The notes beneath the pieces are model-generated. The model worked only from the letters and a program-made list of their open reading frames with translations, ran no database searches and was not told the origin of the DNA. Below, piece after piece: positions 7,281 through 15,850 of a DNA stretch of 51,349 bases. Numbering within the stretch: position 1 is the stretch's first letter; every line of letters starts with the position of its first letter. This stretch comes from Pelagibacteraceae bacterium AG-439-F23. Its GTDB lineage: Bacteria > Pseudomonadota > Alphaproteobacteria > Pelagibacterales > Pelagibacteraceae. Location of the stretch: contig QCPT01000006.1 in assembly GCA_003212415.1 (NCBI GenBank), forward strand, positions 1 through 51,349, in the 5' to 3' direction. The position numbers and the translations under genes were made by a program.

Positions 7281-8396
7281 TTATTGTTTAGGAAAGTAAT
7301 CTTTTAACTCACCTTCTCTATATACGTCTGCTGTACAACAATGAAGCCCTCCTCCAAAAGCATAGGCATCTCTTAGTTCAACAGGAATTACTTCCATACC
7401 AAGCTTATCTAATTGCTCTGCTTGATAAATTTCACTCTTTTCTACACATACAGTTTTAGGATCTAAAACTAACACATTCATAGATAACCAAACAGAAGAA
7501 TAACATAGTGGAGGTGGCGTATTATGTGCTGGTTGAGCAGAATCAATTATCTCCCAACCATTATCTGTAAAAAGTTTTCTTTGTTCTTTAGGAAGTTTTC
7601 TTTGTGGGTTATTAATAATCAAGCCTTCTTTAATTGGCGTAAAGGTAGCATCGATATGAATTGGATAAGGATCTCCAGGAAAATTAACAGCATGAACTCT
7701 GTGATCTTTATAGTGTCTTCTTAACCAATCTATTCCTTTTAAGTTTGTTGTAAATCCATGTTGAACAACTAAATCTTTTCCAAATCTTAAAACATCTGCT
7801 GCATCAAATAAGGGTTCTTCCTCTGTTGTTACAAAAAACTTATTCTCAGTCCATTCTAATCTTTTTTGAATTCCTATTTTATCGGAAAGATAATCTTTTC
7901 TATAGTCATCATCTGTTAATCTTGGTTTTGGAGCAGACTCATGACGCATATTAGGATCAGAATTATAATATTTTTTTAATAATGGTCTATAACATAGATA
8001 TTCAAACCATCTACATCTATAACTCATTGTTGCTTCTAAAATTTCATTTCCAACTGTTAGCAAAACATCTCTTGGTGGCATACAACCAAACATAGTTTCT
8101 GCTTCCCAATCTGGTGTCGATGTTTTTTGATTAAAATTAATTGGGTCTGGTCTATCAACCTTAATGCCTCTTTTGATTAGTATACTTGTAAAATCATCAA
8201 GTAGTTGATTTGCTTTATCAACTGAATCTTTAGTTCTTGGGCCGAATTGTCCTCTCATATCAGAATCTTCTGGAACTTTAGCATCTAATGCTGGTTCAGG
8301 TGCTGGAATACATGTTCCGTCAGCTTTTCCAACAATTACATGTTTTAAAGGATCCCACTCATTCCAAGAATTAACTATAATTTTTTCTGAACTCAT
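7281..8396 (-). CDS. Glycine amidinotransferase (AGAT family)
   Basis: A 371-residue cytoplasmic enzyme of the arginine:glycine amidinotransferase family, which moves the amidino group of arginine to glycine, giving guanidinoacetate and ornithine, and is reversible. It resembles the mitochondrial enzyme along its whole length: NEWDPLKHVIVG at 12-23, FDAAD at 197-201 (catalytic Asp201), GDPYPIHIDATF at 241-252 (catalytic His247) and FGGGLHCCTADV at 347-358 (nucleophile Cys353). SSVWLSMNVLVLD matches AGAT rather than the inosamine-phosphate enzyme StrB. It is the last gene of a minus-strand unit and starts directly at the stop of the creatinase gene. No guanidinoacetate methyltransferase is nearby, so creatine synthesis is not indicated. 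Confidence 0.87.
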   Translation of the reverse strand: MSSEKIIVNSWNEWDPLKHVIVGKADGTCIPAPEPALDAKVPEDSDMRGQFGPRTKDSVDKANQLLDDFTSILIKRGIKVDRPDPINFNQKTSTPDWEAETMFGCMPPRDVLLTVGNEILEATMSYRCRWFEYLCYRPLLKKYYNSDPNMRHESAPKPRLTDDDYRKDYLSDKIGIQKRLEWTENKFFVTTEEEPLFDAADVLRFGKDLVVQHGFTTNLKGIDWLRRHYKDHRVHAVNFPGDPYPIHIDATFTPIKEGLIINNPQRKLPKEQRKLFTDNGWEIIDSAQPAHNTPPPLCYSSVWLSMNVLVLDPKTVCVEKSEIYQAEQLDKLGMEVIPVELRDAYAFGGGLHCCTADVYREGELKDYFPKQ

Positions 8397-9614
8397 TTAA
8401 TTTTTTATTATATTTTTTTCAGGTCCAAAAGGAAATTTAGTGATATTTTCTGCTCCATTGCTATTAATAACCAAAATATCATGTTCTCTGTACCCTCCTG
8501 ATCCAGGTTTTTCTTCGGGGATCATTATCATTGGCTCCATTGATATAACCATATTTTCTTGAAGCACGGTATCAATGTCCTCCCTTAACTCTAATCCTGC
8601 TTCTCTGCCATAAAAATGTGAAAGCATACCAAAAGAATGTCCGTATCCAAAAGTTCTATATTGCAAATAACCAAGTTGCGCAAAAAGATCATTTAACTCT
8701 TCACAAATTTCAGAACATTTGGCTCCTGGTTTTATAAGATCCAATCCTCTCTTATGAACTTTAACATTTGCTTCCCAAGCTTTTAAAGATGCTTCGTCTA
8801 CTTGTTCAACAAATAAAGTTCTTTCTAGCGCTGTGTAATAACCTGATATCATCGGAAAAGTATTTAAAGATAGAATGTCACCAGATTTAAGTTTTCTATT
8901 AGTTTTTGGGTTGTGTGCTCCATCAGTATTTATTCCTGATTGAAACCAAACCCATGTGTCCATGTATTCTGCATCAGGATAAGTTTTTGCTATTTCTCTT
9001 TCCATTTTATCCCTTCCCAAAATAGCAATTTCTAATTCACTTTCTCCAACTTTAATATTTTTTACAATTTCTTCTGCGCCTAAATCTGCAATTCTTGCAC
9101 CATTTTTTATTATATCAATTTCTTCTTGTGATTTTATCATTCTTAAATTCATAAGATCTTTGGATATATCTTTAAATTTAGAAAGATTAAAAATAGAGTT
9201 TAATTTATCTTTTATATCTAGTGTTACGTGATCGTTTTCAATTGCAATAGTTTTTGGAGGATTTTCTCTTCCAATTATAGATACTATGGCTCTTAAAAAA
9301 TTATCTCTTTTCCAGTCTGTATAAATTATATTTTTAGAATGTGATCTTCTCCAAGGTTGACTGGCGTCTATATTTGCAGAAATTGTAACTATTTTTTCTT
9401 GAGTTACTACGCAACCATATGGTCTACCGAATGAACAATAGATAAATCCCGTATAATAGGCAATATTGTGCATTGATGTTAGAATTGTCATTTCTATATC
9501 TTTTTCAGACATTACTTTTCTTATTTTTTTTAATCGATTTTGATATTCGATATCTGTAAATGGTAATTTTACTTTTGAGCCATTTTTTAGTTCAAAATAA
9601 TCTGATCTTTCCAT
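8397..9614 (-). CDS. Creatinase (M24/aminopeptidase P fold)
   Basis: Cytoplasmic hydrolase splitting creatine into sarcosine and urea, 405 residues, the normal creatinase length. It matches the Pseudomonas enzyme in many long stretches: YCSFGRPYG, SANIDASQPWRR, IYTDWKRDN, WFQSGINTDGAHNP, REAGLELREDIDTVLQ and YREHDILV. Catalytic residues are in place with a constant offset of two: His234 (His232 in Pseudomonas), Glu264 (Glu262) and Glu360 (Glu358). These replace the metal ligands of M24 peptidases, so a peptidase role is unlikely. The ectoine hydrolase DoeA is a relative but lacks these stretches. The gene lies between an EamA permease gene and the amidinotransferase gene with no spacer on either side. 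Activity on guanidinoacetate is possible but unproven. Confidence 0.87.
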   Translation of the reverse strand: MERSDYFELKNGSKVKLPFTDIEYQNRLKKIRKVMSEKDIEMTILTSMHNIAYYTGFIYCSFGRPYGCVVTQEKIVTISANIDASQPWRRSHSKNIIYTDWKRDNFLRAIVSIIGRENPPKTIAIENDHVTLDIKDKLNSIFNLSKFKDISKDLMNLRMIKSQEEIDIIKNGARIADLGAEEIVKNIKVGESELEIAILGRDKMEREIAKTYPDAEYMDTWVWFQSGINTDGAHNPKTNRKLKSGDILSLNTFPMISGYYTALERTLFVEQVDEASLKAWEANVKVHKRGLDLIKPGAKCSEICEELNDLFAQLGYLQYRTFGYGHSFGMLSHFYGREAGLELREDIDTVLQENMVISMEPMIMIPEEKPGSGGYREHDILVINSNGAENITKFPFGPEKNIIKN

Positions 9615-10520
9615 TTAATTTAAACCAATAAATCTTCTATTAGTTTGCATTATTAAGCTATAATAAATAATAGCTACAAAGATAAAAAATCCACCAATTA
9701 TAGTATTTGTAGAAGGTATCTCATTAATACCAAGCCAAGGTAGCCAAACCCAAAATATTCCTCCAATAACTTCTGTTAATGACAATAATGTTAAATCTGC
9801 CGCAGGTATATTTTTCGATCCAATTGAATATAAAATTAAACCGGAGCAAACGAGCGTTCCATGAGTTGCAAATAATGCTTCATTTTTACTTGTAGATATA
9901 AAACTTAGTTCATTAATTGAAATAAATATTGAAGAAAATATGCAACAAAATAAACCAGCTATAGCGACTGTTGTAAATTTTGGAGTATTTTTTCTCCACC
10001 TTAAAGTAACTGAAAAAATTGAAAAACCTAATGCTGAAGCAATACCAAAAAGAAGGCCAGGAAGTGTATTTTTCTCCACATTTCCAAAAGCCATAACTAC
10101 TATTCCAAACGTAGCTACAAAAATTGAAATCCATACAGTAATAGAAATTTTTTCTTTTAAAAACATAAAACCAAGCAGGGCAGTTATAAATGGCATTGCT
10201 GCTAAACATAATAATGTTACGGCAGCTGTTGTATTGGAAATTGACCAAATAAAAGTAATCATGGCAGTGGCAAGACCTATTCCACCAATTATTCCTGAAA
10301 TTCCAATTTTTAAATAATTTTTATAAAATTTTAAACCTTCATTTAAAAATAAATAAATGTTTAATAAAATAAAAATAACTATTCCTCTAGTAAACAAGTA
10401 TTGCCATACAACTAACTGAGGTTGGTCTATATGTCTTACAACATAAGCTCCAAAAGACCAAAATATTCCAGCAAGCAAAACAATAGGAATAGCTGATTTT
10501 GGATTTTTTATATCCGGCAT
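9615..10520 (-). CDS. EamA/DMT-family permease of the creatinase operon
   Basis: A 301-residue permease with ten hydrophobic helices in two EamA repeats; each repeat ends in the family's acidic turn (FLKEKISITVWIS; GINEIPSTNTIIGG). Its stop is immediately followed by the creatinase start, so the two are cotranscribed and probably translationally coupled. The context suggests it moves a guanidino compound, glycine derivative or urea-related product, but EamA proteins act as exporters or importers of very different solutes and the direction cannot be read. The start ATG at 10520 is 45 bases after the moeA stop, leaving room for a separate promoter. Confidence 0.85.
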   Translation of the reverse strand: MPDIKNPKSAIPIVLLAGIFWSFGAYVVRHIDQPQLVVWQYLFTRGIVIFILLNIYLFLNEGLKFYKNYLKIGISGIIGGIGLATAMITFIWSISNTTAAVTLLCLAAMPFITALLGFMFLKEKISITVWISIFVATFGIVVMAFGNVEKNTLPGLLFGIASALGFSIFSVTLRWRKNTPKFTTVAIAGLFCCIFSSIFISINELSFISTSKNEALFATHGTLVCSGLILYSIGSKNIPAADLTLLSLTEVIGGIFWVWLPWLGINEIPSTNTIIGGFFIFVAIIYYSLIMQTNRRFIGLN

Positions 10521-10565
10521 CTGAAATATTTATTATTAATTTATTTAAGAGACAAGAAAATATAA

Positions 10566-11819
10566 TCAATCTGTCAATAATTCATTAACTCCTGACAAAG
10601 AATAACACTCTATAAGAGCGCCTTTTTTATAGTTAGAAAATCCATCTTTAAATATCCCCCAAGCATTAGATTTAGTGAAAGATCCTATTTTATAAGACTC
10701 TTGTCCTTTAAATACTTCAAATTCCAATTCACCTTTTTTTGTAAAATTAAGCTTTCCCTTTATAAATCTTGTAAAATTCTTTTTTTTTGAAAATTTATAT
10801 TTTAACTTGGCAAATATTGGTTTTTCTTGGGTAATTCCTAAAGATTTAAAAATAAGAGGCAAAACAAAAAATCTAAAACAAGCTGCTGAAGAAATTGGGT
10901 TTCCAGGTAAACCAAAAAAACACATGTTATTATTAAATTTTGCAAACATAATAGGTTTTCCAGGTCTTATGTTTGCTCCTTTAAAAATACTTTTTAATTT
11001 AAACTGTTTTATAATGTTTGGAATAAAATCAAATTTTCCAGCGGATACTGCCCCTGAAGTAATAACTAAATCAGATTTGGATTTCATATTATTTTGAATT
11101 TCTTTTTTAAAAGCAGCGCTATCTCTGTCCCTTAAAATTTTTTTGATAATAAAACTTATTGGTAAATTTTTTGTAAACGAATCTAAATAATTAGTATTTG
11201 AATTTCTTATTTTCCAATTTGGTATTTTTTTATTATCTGAAAGTTCATTTCCCGTTGGATAAAAAACAACTTTAAGTTTTTTTTTAACTAATATTTTTTC
11301 TATACCTAATGTTTTTAGCGCTAAGATGTGGGTGGAATTTATAAGTTGGCCTTTTTTAACTATTTTATCTTTTTTTTTAAAATCTGATCCTGCGGGACGA
11401 ATATATTCATTTTTTTTTAATTTATTTTTTAGAACAATGTATTTGGCTTTTAATTTATTTGGAAAAAAACTAATTTGTTCGATTGGAATTATTGTATCAA
11501 AAGGTTTTTGAATTATAGCCCCTGTCATTACTTCAATGGTAGAATATTTTGGTATTTTTTTAATATTTGGGTTGTCGCCAGCTACAATAGTTTTAATAAT
11601 TTTAAATTTTTTTATATTTTTGCTATTTAAAGATTTAGTTTCCTTTGAATTAACTGCAAAACCATCAAACGCAGTGTTATCGCAAGTTGGATAATTAATT
11701 GATGAAATAACATCGCACGCTGGGACTCGGTTTAAAGCATCTTTTATCAAAACTATTTCATCTTTAATTGAGATTTTATTTCTTTTTAATTTATTTAAAG
11801 CTGATTTATATGAATTCAT
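10566..11819 (-). CDS. moeA: Molybdopterin molybdenumtransferase
   Basis: A 417-residue enzyme that inserts molybdate into adenylylated molybdopterin to form active cofactor. MoeA hallmarks are present: the N-terminal SINYPTCDNTAFDGFAV loop, EVMTGAIIQKPFDTIIP (about 103-119), the TSGAVSAGKFDFIP stretch of the MPT-binding domain (like TTGGVSVGDYDF in E. coli), and GLPGNPISSAACFRFFVLPL. Length is that of the family. It overlaps the upstream mobA by an ATGA, so the two are coupled. It serves the formate dehydrogenase encoded divergently to the right. Confidence 0.88.
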   Translation of the reverse strand: MNSYKSALNKLKRNKISIKDEIVLIKDALNRVPACDVISSINYPTCDNTAFDGFAVNSKETKSLNSKNIKKFKIIKTIVAGDNPNIKKIPKYSTIEVMTGAIIQKPFDTIIPIEQISFFPNKLKAKYIVLKNKLKKNEYIRPAGSDFKKKDKIVKKGQLINSTHILALKTLGIEKILVKKKLKVVFYPTGNELSDNKKIPNWKIRNSNTNYLDSFTKNLPISFIIKKILRDRDSAAFKKEIQNNMKSKSDLVITSGAVSAGKFDFIPNIIKQFKLKSIFKGANIRPGKPIMFAKFNNNMCFFGLPGNPISSAACFRFFVLPLIFKSLGITQEKPIFAKLKYKFSKKKNFTRFIKGKLNFTKKGELEFEVFKGQESYKIGSFTKSNAWGIFKDGFSNYKKGALIECYSLSGVNELLTD

Positions 11820-12421
11820 TTTATTTTCTTTTTAGCTTTTTCTAAATCTTCTTTTGTATTTATATTTAAGAAATTATATTCATTTTCATCATTTATCTCT
11901 ATAATTTCGGATCCAATCTTGTTGGCCCATTCTTCTACTTTTCTTTGTCCTTTATTGATATCCTCTAATAAAATTTCTTTAAGTTCCAAAGACCATAGTC
12001 CAAAAATATTATGTCTTCTTGTTCCGCTCTTTAAAAAAAATAATTTTTTTGAAGACTTTGTTGGACAGTTCTTAATCATATCAATTAATTTTTTATCAAA
12101 AAAAGGAGTATCGCAAGGAAACGTTGCTATCCAATTATAATTTTTTTTATTCTTTTTAACCCATTCCATAGCAGACAAAACTCCAACTAGAGGACCAAGA
12201 TGACCTTCAATTAAATCTTTTGTGAAAAATACATTTTTTTTATTAGAAACAGCTGTTTCATTATTCGATATTATAAGAATTTCATTAAAATTTTTATCAA
12301 TTTTTTCAACAGTATGGTCTAATAATGATTTGTTTCCTAATTTTGCTACAGTCTTGTCATCGCCAAATCTTTTTGATTTGCCACCTGCTAACACCACTCC
12401 TAAAATATTGTTTTCAGACAT
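11816..12421 (-). CDS. mobA: Molybdenum cofactor guanylyltransferase
   Basis: A 201-residue nucleotidyltransferase that attaches GMP to Mo-molybdopterin, giving the bis-MGD cofactor used by DMSO-reductase-family enzymes such as formate dehydrogenase. The GTP-binding signature LAGGKSKRFG is at residues 11-20, followed by DDKTVAKLGNKSLLDHT; WIATFPCDTPFF carries the metal-binding aspartate. A cytidylyltransferase of the MocA type would be the alternative, but the length and the neighbouring bis-MGD enzyme favour MobA. It is the first gene of the leftward unit and faces the scaffold gene across 44 bases, which must hold both promoters. Confidence 0.85.
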   Translation of the reverse strand: MSENNILGVVLAGGKSKRFGDDKTVAKLGNKSLLDHTVEKIDKNFNEILIISNNETAVSNKKNVFFTKDLIEGHLGPLVGVLSAMEWVKKNKKNYNWIATFPCDTPFFDKKLIDMIKNCPTKSSKKLFFLKSGTRRHNIFGLWSLELKEILLEDINKGQRKVEEWANKIGSEIIEINDENEYNFLNINTKEDLEKAKKKIK

Positions 12422-12465
12422 TAAATTAAATATAAGTCATCTGTTGTTTAAATAAAGATCAATAT

Positions 12466-12864
12466 ATGAATTTAGAAATTTTAAAAATAGCATCTGATAC
12501 AAAAAATCATAAAATTCTTGATGATCAAACTCATAAATCTAAGAAGAAAAACCCTCTTTGTGGTGACGAAATGGAAATATCTGTAAAAATTTCTAAAAAT
12601 CAAATACTTGATTTTGGATACCAATGTAAATCTTGTATTTATTGCCAAGCTTCAGCAAGCTTACTTGCAAAATTTTCAATAAATAAATCAATTAACAACA
12701 TTAATAAAATTATTACTTATTCAAATACAGTTTTTGAAAATAAGAATCCCAAAATTCCTAGGGAATGGAAAAAATTTGAAATACTTTTTAATGGAAAAAA
12801 TTTACCAAGAAAAGATTGTATTTTACTTCCTTTCAAGGCTCTTTATAAAGCTATAAATTCATAA
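12466..12864 (+). CDS. SufU/IscU-like iron-sulfur cluster scaffold protein
   Basis: A 132-residue protein of the NifU N-terminal/IscU family, on which Fe-S clusters are assembled before transfer. The expected ligands are visible: Cys32 with Asp34 in LCGDEM, Cys57 in the segment GYQCKSCIYCQASASL, and Cys118 in RKDCILLPFKAL. Two further cysteines, Cys54 and Cys60, flank the middle ligand. The pattern with ASASL is closer to SufU than to IscU. It opens the rightward formate dehydrogenase operon, whose subunits carry several Fe-S clusters, so a dedicated role there is likely. A C-terminal extension typical of full NifU is absent. Confidence 0.8.
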   Translation: MNLEILKIASDTKNHKILDDQTHKSKKKNPLCGDEMEISVKISKNQILDFGYQCKSCIYCQASASLLAKFSINKSINNINKIITYSNTVFENKNPKIPREWKKFEILFNGKNLPRKDCILLPFKALYKAINS

Positions 12865-12865
12865 A

Positions 12866-13330
12866 ATGAAAAAAGAAAATTTAATTAAAGGATTTTTTGC
12901 TGGCTTGTTTTCAACATTAACTATAGCTGCTTTAACTTTATTAACATACAAAACGCAATACGGTCTTTTTTTAACAGCATCTTTTGGTTCGTCAATGGTG
13001 CTGTTATATGGATATCCTGAAAGTCCTTTTGCTCAACCTAAAAATATTTTTTTTGGCCATCTTTTAACCTCAGCGGTTGGAATTTTATTTCTGTTCTTCA
13101 TTCCATTGCCAATTTATATTACTATCCCATTGGCTGTAGGTACAGGAGTTGGTCTAATGATTTTGCTTAATGTAACCCATCCTCCTGCAGGCGGAAATCC
13201 CATAATAGTAATTATAGGCAGTGTTTCCTTGGATTATTTAATAAATCCTATTATTTCTGGGACAATTATAATCTTAGTTTTTGGAATAATTTTAAATCGA
13301 CTAATTTTAAAAAAGAAATATCCTATCTAG
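12866..13330 (+). CDS. HPP-family integral membrane protein
   Basis: A 154-residue protein with four hydrophobic helices. The family motifs are visible: GSSMVLLYGYPESPFAQPKNIFFGH with the conserved SPFAQP, and NVTHPPAGGNP holding the HPP triplet that names the family. Some HPP proteins have been linked to nitrite transport in plastids and cyanobacteria, which hints at small-anion transport. Here it sits between the scaffold gene and fdhD, with a one-base gap before it and none after it, so formate, molybdate or a similar anion is an attractive but unproven substrate. No other anion importer is encoded in this island. Confidence 0.82.
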   Translation: MKKENLIKGFFAGLFSTLTIAALTLLTYKTQYGLFLTASFGSSMVLLYGYPESPFAQPKNIFFGHLLTSAVGILFLFFIPLPIYITIPLAVGTGVGLMILLNVTHPPAGGNPIIVIIGSVSLDYLINPIISGTIIILVFGIILNRLILKKKYPI

Positions 13331-14173
13331 ATGGATATAAAATATAATGTATCAAAATATAAAAATTCTAAAATTCAAGAAATCAAAGATTCAATTTCTA
13401 TAGAAGAACCTCTCGAAATGAGGTTAAGATTTAAAAAAAATGATAAATGGGAAACTCAAAATATATCCATAACCATGAGAACCCCAGGTAATGACGAAGA
13501 TTTAATTAGAGGTTTTTTATTTAACGAAGGAATAATTGAAAATTTGAATAAAATTGATTCAATTGAACAAAAAGGAGACGATGTTGGAGATTACAATATA
13601 AAAAATACAATAGAAGCAACAATAAACAGTACTAAAAATTTAGATATTGGAAAACTTAAAAGAAATTTCTTAACAAATTCATCTTGTGGCGTTTGCGGAA
13701 AAACTTCTTTAGATTCTATTGAAGTTATAAAAAAAGATAAGTTAGATTTGTCATTTCCATTAATTAAAGAAGAGATTGTAATGAAATCTCCTAATCTTTT
13801 AATTAATAAACAATCGGAATTTGCAAAAACAGGTGGTATTCACGCAAGTGCTTTAATTGAAAAAAATGGTGAAGTTGTTACCATAAGAGAAGATGTTGGT
13901 AGACATAATGCTCTAGATAAATTAATTGGACATGCTCTTAATAATAAAATCCTTGATCCAAAAAAACAATTCATTGCCTGCTCTGGAAGATTAAATTTTG
14001 AACTAGTTCAAAAAGGATTAATGGCAAATATAGGTTTAATGGCTGGTGTAGGTGCGCCCACAAGTCTCGCTATAGATTTAGCAAAACGTTTTGACATGAC
14101 TTTGCTTGGTTTTGTAAAAGAAGAAAGTTTTAATATTTATAGCAATATTAAGAGAGTTATAATAAAAAACTAG
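13331..14173 (+). CDS. fdhD: Formate dehydrogenase accessory sulfurtransferase
   Basis: A 280-residue cytoplasmic protein that passes sulfur from a cysteine desulfurase to the bis-MGD cofactor of formate dehydrogenase, a step needed for activity. The motif CGVCG (Cys119 and Cys122) carries the sulfur. TGGIHASAL and REDVGRHNALDK, the cofactor-binding stretch, are intact, as is the GR preceding FELVQK. Its ATG follows directly on the TAG of the HPP gene. It lies immediately before the formate dehydrogenase structural genes, as in fds operons where the orthologue is called FdsC. Confidence 0.9.
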   Translation: MDIKYNVSKYKNSKIQEIKDSISIEEPLEMRLRFKKNDKWETQNISITMRTPGNDEDLIRGFLFNEGIIENLNKIDSIEQKGDDVGDYNIKNTIEATINSTKNLDIGKLKRNFLTNSSCGVCGKTSLDSIEVIKKDKLDLSFPLIKEEIVMKSPNLLINKQSEFAKTGGIHASALIEKNGEVVTIREDVGRHNALDKLIGHALNNKILDPKKQFIACSGRLNFELVQKGLMANIGLMAGVGAPTSLAIDLAKRFDMTLLGFVKEESFNIYSNIKRVIIKN

Positions 14174-14187
14174 TTGTAAAGGAGCCT

Positions 14188-15846
14188 GTGTCAAAGAATA
14201 TTAGTAATTTATCGGGAAGAATAGGTTTAAAAAATAACCTATTTCAAAAGATGTCTGAAAGATCATTAAACTCAAAAAATGATCAGGGCATGAAAGAATT
14301 GGCCGAAGAATATAAAATGGGAATATCTACCGTTCATGGTGCTGAAAGTTTTTATGAATTTTTAAGACCTTCTCATAGAGAGAAAAAAGCTTTTGTTTGT
14401 AATGGTAGTGCTTGCATGTGTGCAGGAACACAAGAAAATCTCAAAGAAAAATTACAAGAAAAATTAGGCAAAAACAAAGTTGGTGCAATGTTCTGCTTAG
14501 GTCACTGTTATGAAAATAATGCATTTCATTACGATGGAGAAAATTATGCTGGCGATGATATAAAAAAAATTGATCAAATAATAAAAGGAGAAGAAATTAA
14601 ACAAGAAAAGTTTTTTGCTAAAAGTTATGCGTCTACAAGCTTTCTGATGGATGATAAGTTGTCAACTATTGAACAATTTAGAGATCAATTAAGTAAATAT
14701 TTAAAAACAGATAAAAAAGAAATTATAAAATCTTTATTAGATTCAAACTTAACTGGAAGAGGTGGTGCAGGATTTCCAACAGGATTGAAATGGGATTTTT
14801 GTAGCAAAACAAAATCTGAAAAAAAATATGTTGTTTGTAATGCTGACGAAGGAGATTCCGGAGCTTTTTCTGATCGTTATTTATTAGAAGACCAGACACT
14901 AAAAGTATTGTTTGGTATGGTTATATGCGGATATGTAATTGGAGGAAATGAAGGAGTTTTATATATTAGAGGAGAATATCCTAAATCCATAGAAGCAATT
15001 AATGGTTCAATTAATTTATTAAAAAAAGAAAAACTCTTAGGAGAAAACATTCTTGAATCAGATTTTTCATTTGATCTAAATATTTGTATTGGACAAGGAG
15101 CATATATATGTGGTGAGGAAACTGCATTAATTGCATCAATTGAAGGAAGAAGAGCCGAGGTTGATGTTAGACCGCCTTTCCCAGTTACAGAAGGATTATA
15201 CAAAAAACCTACTGTTGTTAATAATGTTGAAAGTTTAGCAGCTGCTACTGGTATTTTAATTAATGGAGCTGAAAAATTTTCTGCCATTGGTAATAAGAAA
15301 TCTGCCGGAACTAAACTGGTTTGCCTTGATAGTTTTTTTAACAATCCTGGAGTTTATGAAATTGATATGGGCACACCAATAAAAAAAATATTTAACGAAA
15401 TTGGTGGAGGTTATAAAGAGCCCATTAAAGCATTTCAAATAGGAGGTCCTCTTGGAGGAGTAGTACCATTAGAAGAAGCAGAAAAATTAAATCTTGATTT
15501 TCAAGAATTCACAGCTGCTGGATTTATGTTAGGTCATGCTAGCGTTGTAAGTATACCAAAAGACTTTAATATGATTGATTATATTCATCACCTTTTTGAA
15601 TTTTCAGCTGAAGAATCGTGCGGAAAATGCTTCCCAGGTAGACTTGGCTCATACAGAGGTAAAGAAATGTTTGATCAGGTCAAAAATAAAACTTCTAAAA
15701 TTCCATTAAAATTATTGAACGAATTGCTTGTTACTATGCAAAAAGGTTGTTTATGCGCTTTATGCGGAGCTATTCCTACGCCAATAATGAACATATTGAA
15801 ATATTTTGGAGATGAATTAAAAAACGATATGATAAAAGAAAATTAA
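14188..15846 (+). CDS. NAD-dependent formate dehydrogenase, fused gamma-beta subunit (FdsG-FdsB / NuoE-NuoF like)
   Basis: A 552-residue diaphorase subunit that passes electrons from the molybdenum subunit to NAD. Residues about 30-135 form a NuoE/FdsG thioredoxin-like domain with 2Fe-2S ligands Cys71, Cys76, Cys103 and Cys107. Residues about 160-545 form a NuoF/FdsB domain with an FMN/NAD-binding GRGGAGFPTGLKW (190-202) and NADEGDSGAF. The 4Fe-4S loop reads ESCGKCFPGR: Cys478 and Cys481 are present but the usual third cysteine is Gly484. Near the fourth ligand (Cys523) there are extra cysteines, 521 and 526, in GCLCALCGAIP. I chose the GTG start at 14188, preceded closely by AAAGGAG; no ATG serves. 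Confidence 0.87.
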   Translation: MSKNISNLSGRIGLKNNLFQKMSERSLNSKNDQGMKELAEEYKMGISTVHGAESFYEFLRPSHREKKAFVCNGSACMCAGTQENLKEKLQEKLGKNKVGAMFCLGHCYENNAFHYDGENYAGDDIKKIDQIIKGEEIKQEKFFAKSYASTSFLMDDKLSTIEQFRDQLSKYLKTDKKEIIKSLLDSNLTGRGGAGFPTGLKWDFCSKTKSEKKYVVCNADEGDSGAFSDRYLLEDQTLKVLFGMVICGYVIGGNEGVLYIRGEYPKSIEAINGSINLLKKEKLLGENILESDFSFDLNICIGQGAYICGEETALIASIEGRRAEVDVRPPFPVTEGLYKKPTVVNNVESLAAATGILINGAEKFSAIGNKKSAGTKLVCLDSFFNNPGVYEIDMGTPIKKIFNEIGGGYKEPIKAFQIGGPLGGVVPLEEAEKLNLDFQEFTAAGFMLGHASVVSIPKDFNMIDYIHHLFEFSAEESCGKCFPGRLGSYRGKEMFDQVKNKTSKIPLKLLNELLVTMQKGCLCALCGAIPTPIMNILKYFGDELKNDMIKEN

Positions 15847-15850
15847 AAAT

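Noticed and set aside
8397-9614. Reading the M24 protein as ectoine hydrolase DoeA, because an ehu importer is nearby
   Set aside because: It carries the creatinase stretches (SFGRPYG, GINTDGAHNP, REAGLELREDIDTVL) and the three creatinase catalytic residues at a constant offset, which I do not associate with DoeA.
9940-10317. 125-residue plus-strand frame inside the EamA permease gene of the creatinase operon
   Set aside because: Antisense to a conserved membrane protein; composition is that of a reversed hydrophobic gene.
14877-15344. Long open frame on the minus strand inside the formate dehydrogenase beta subunit gene
   Set aside because: It is the reverse shadow of a clearly conserved coding region; the product matches no family and has no ribosome binding site.
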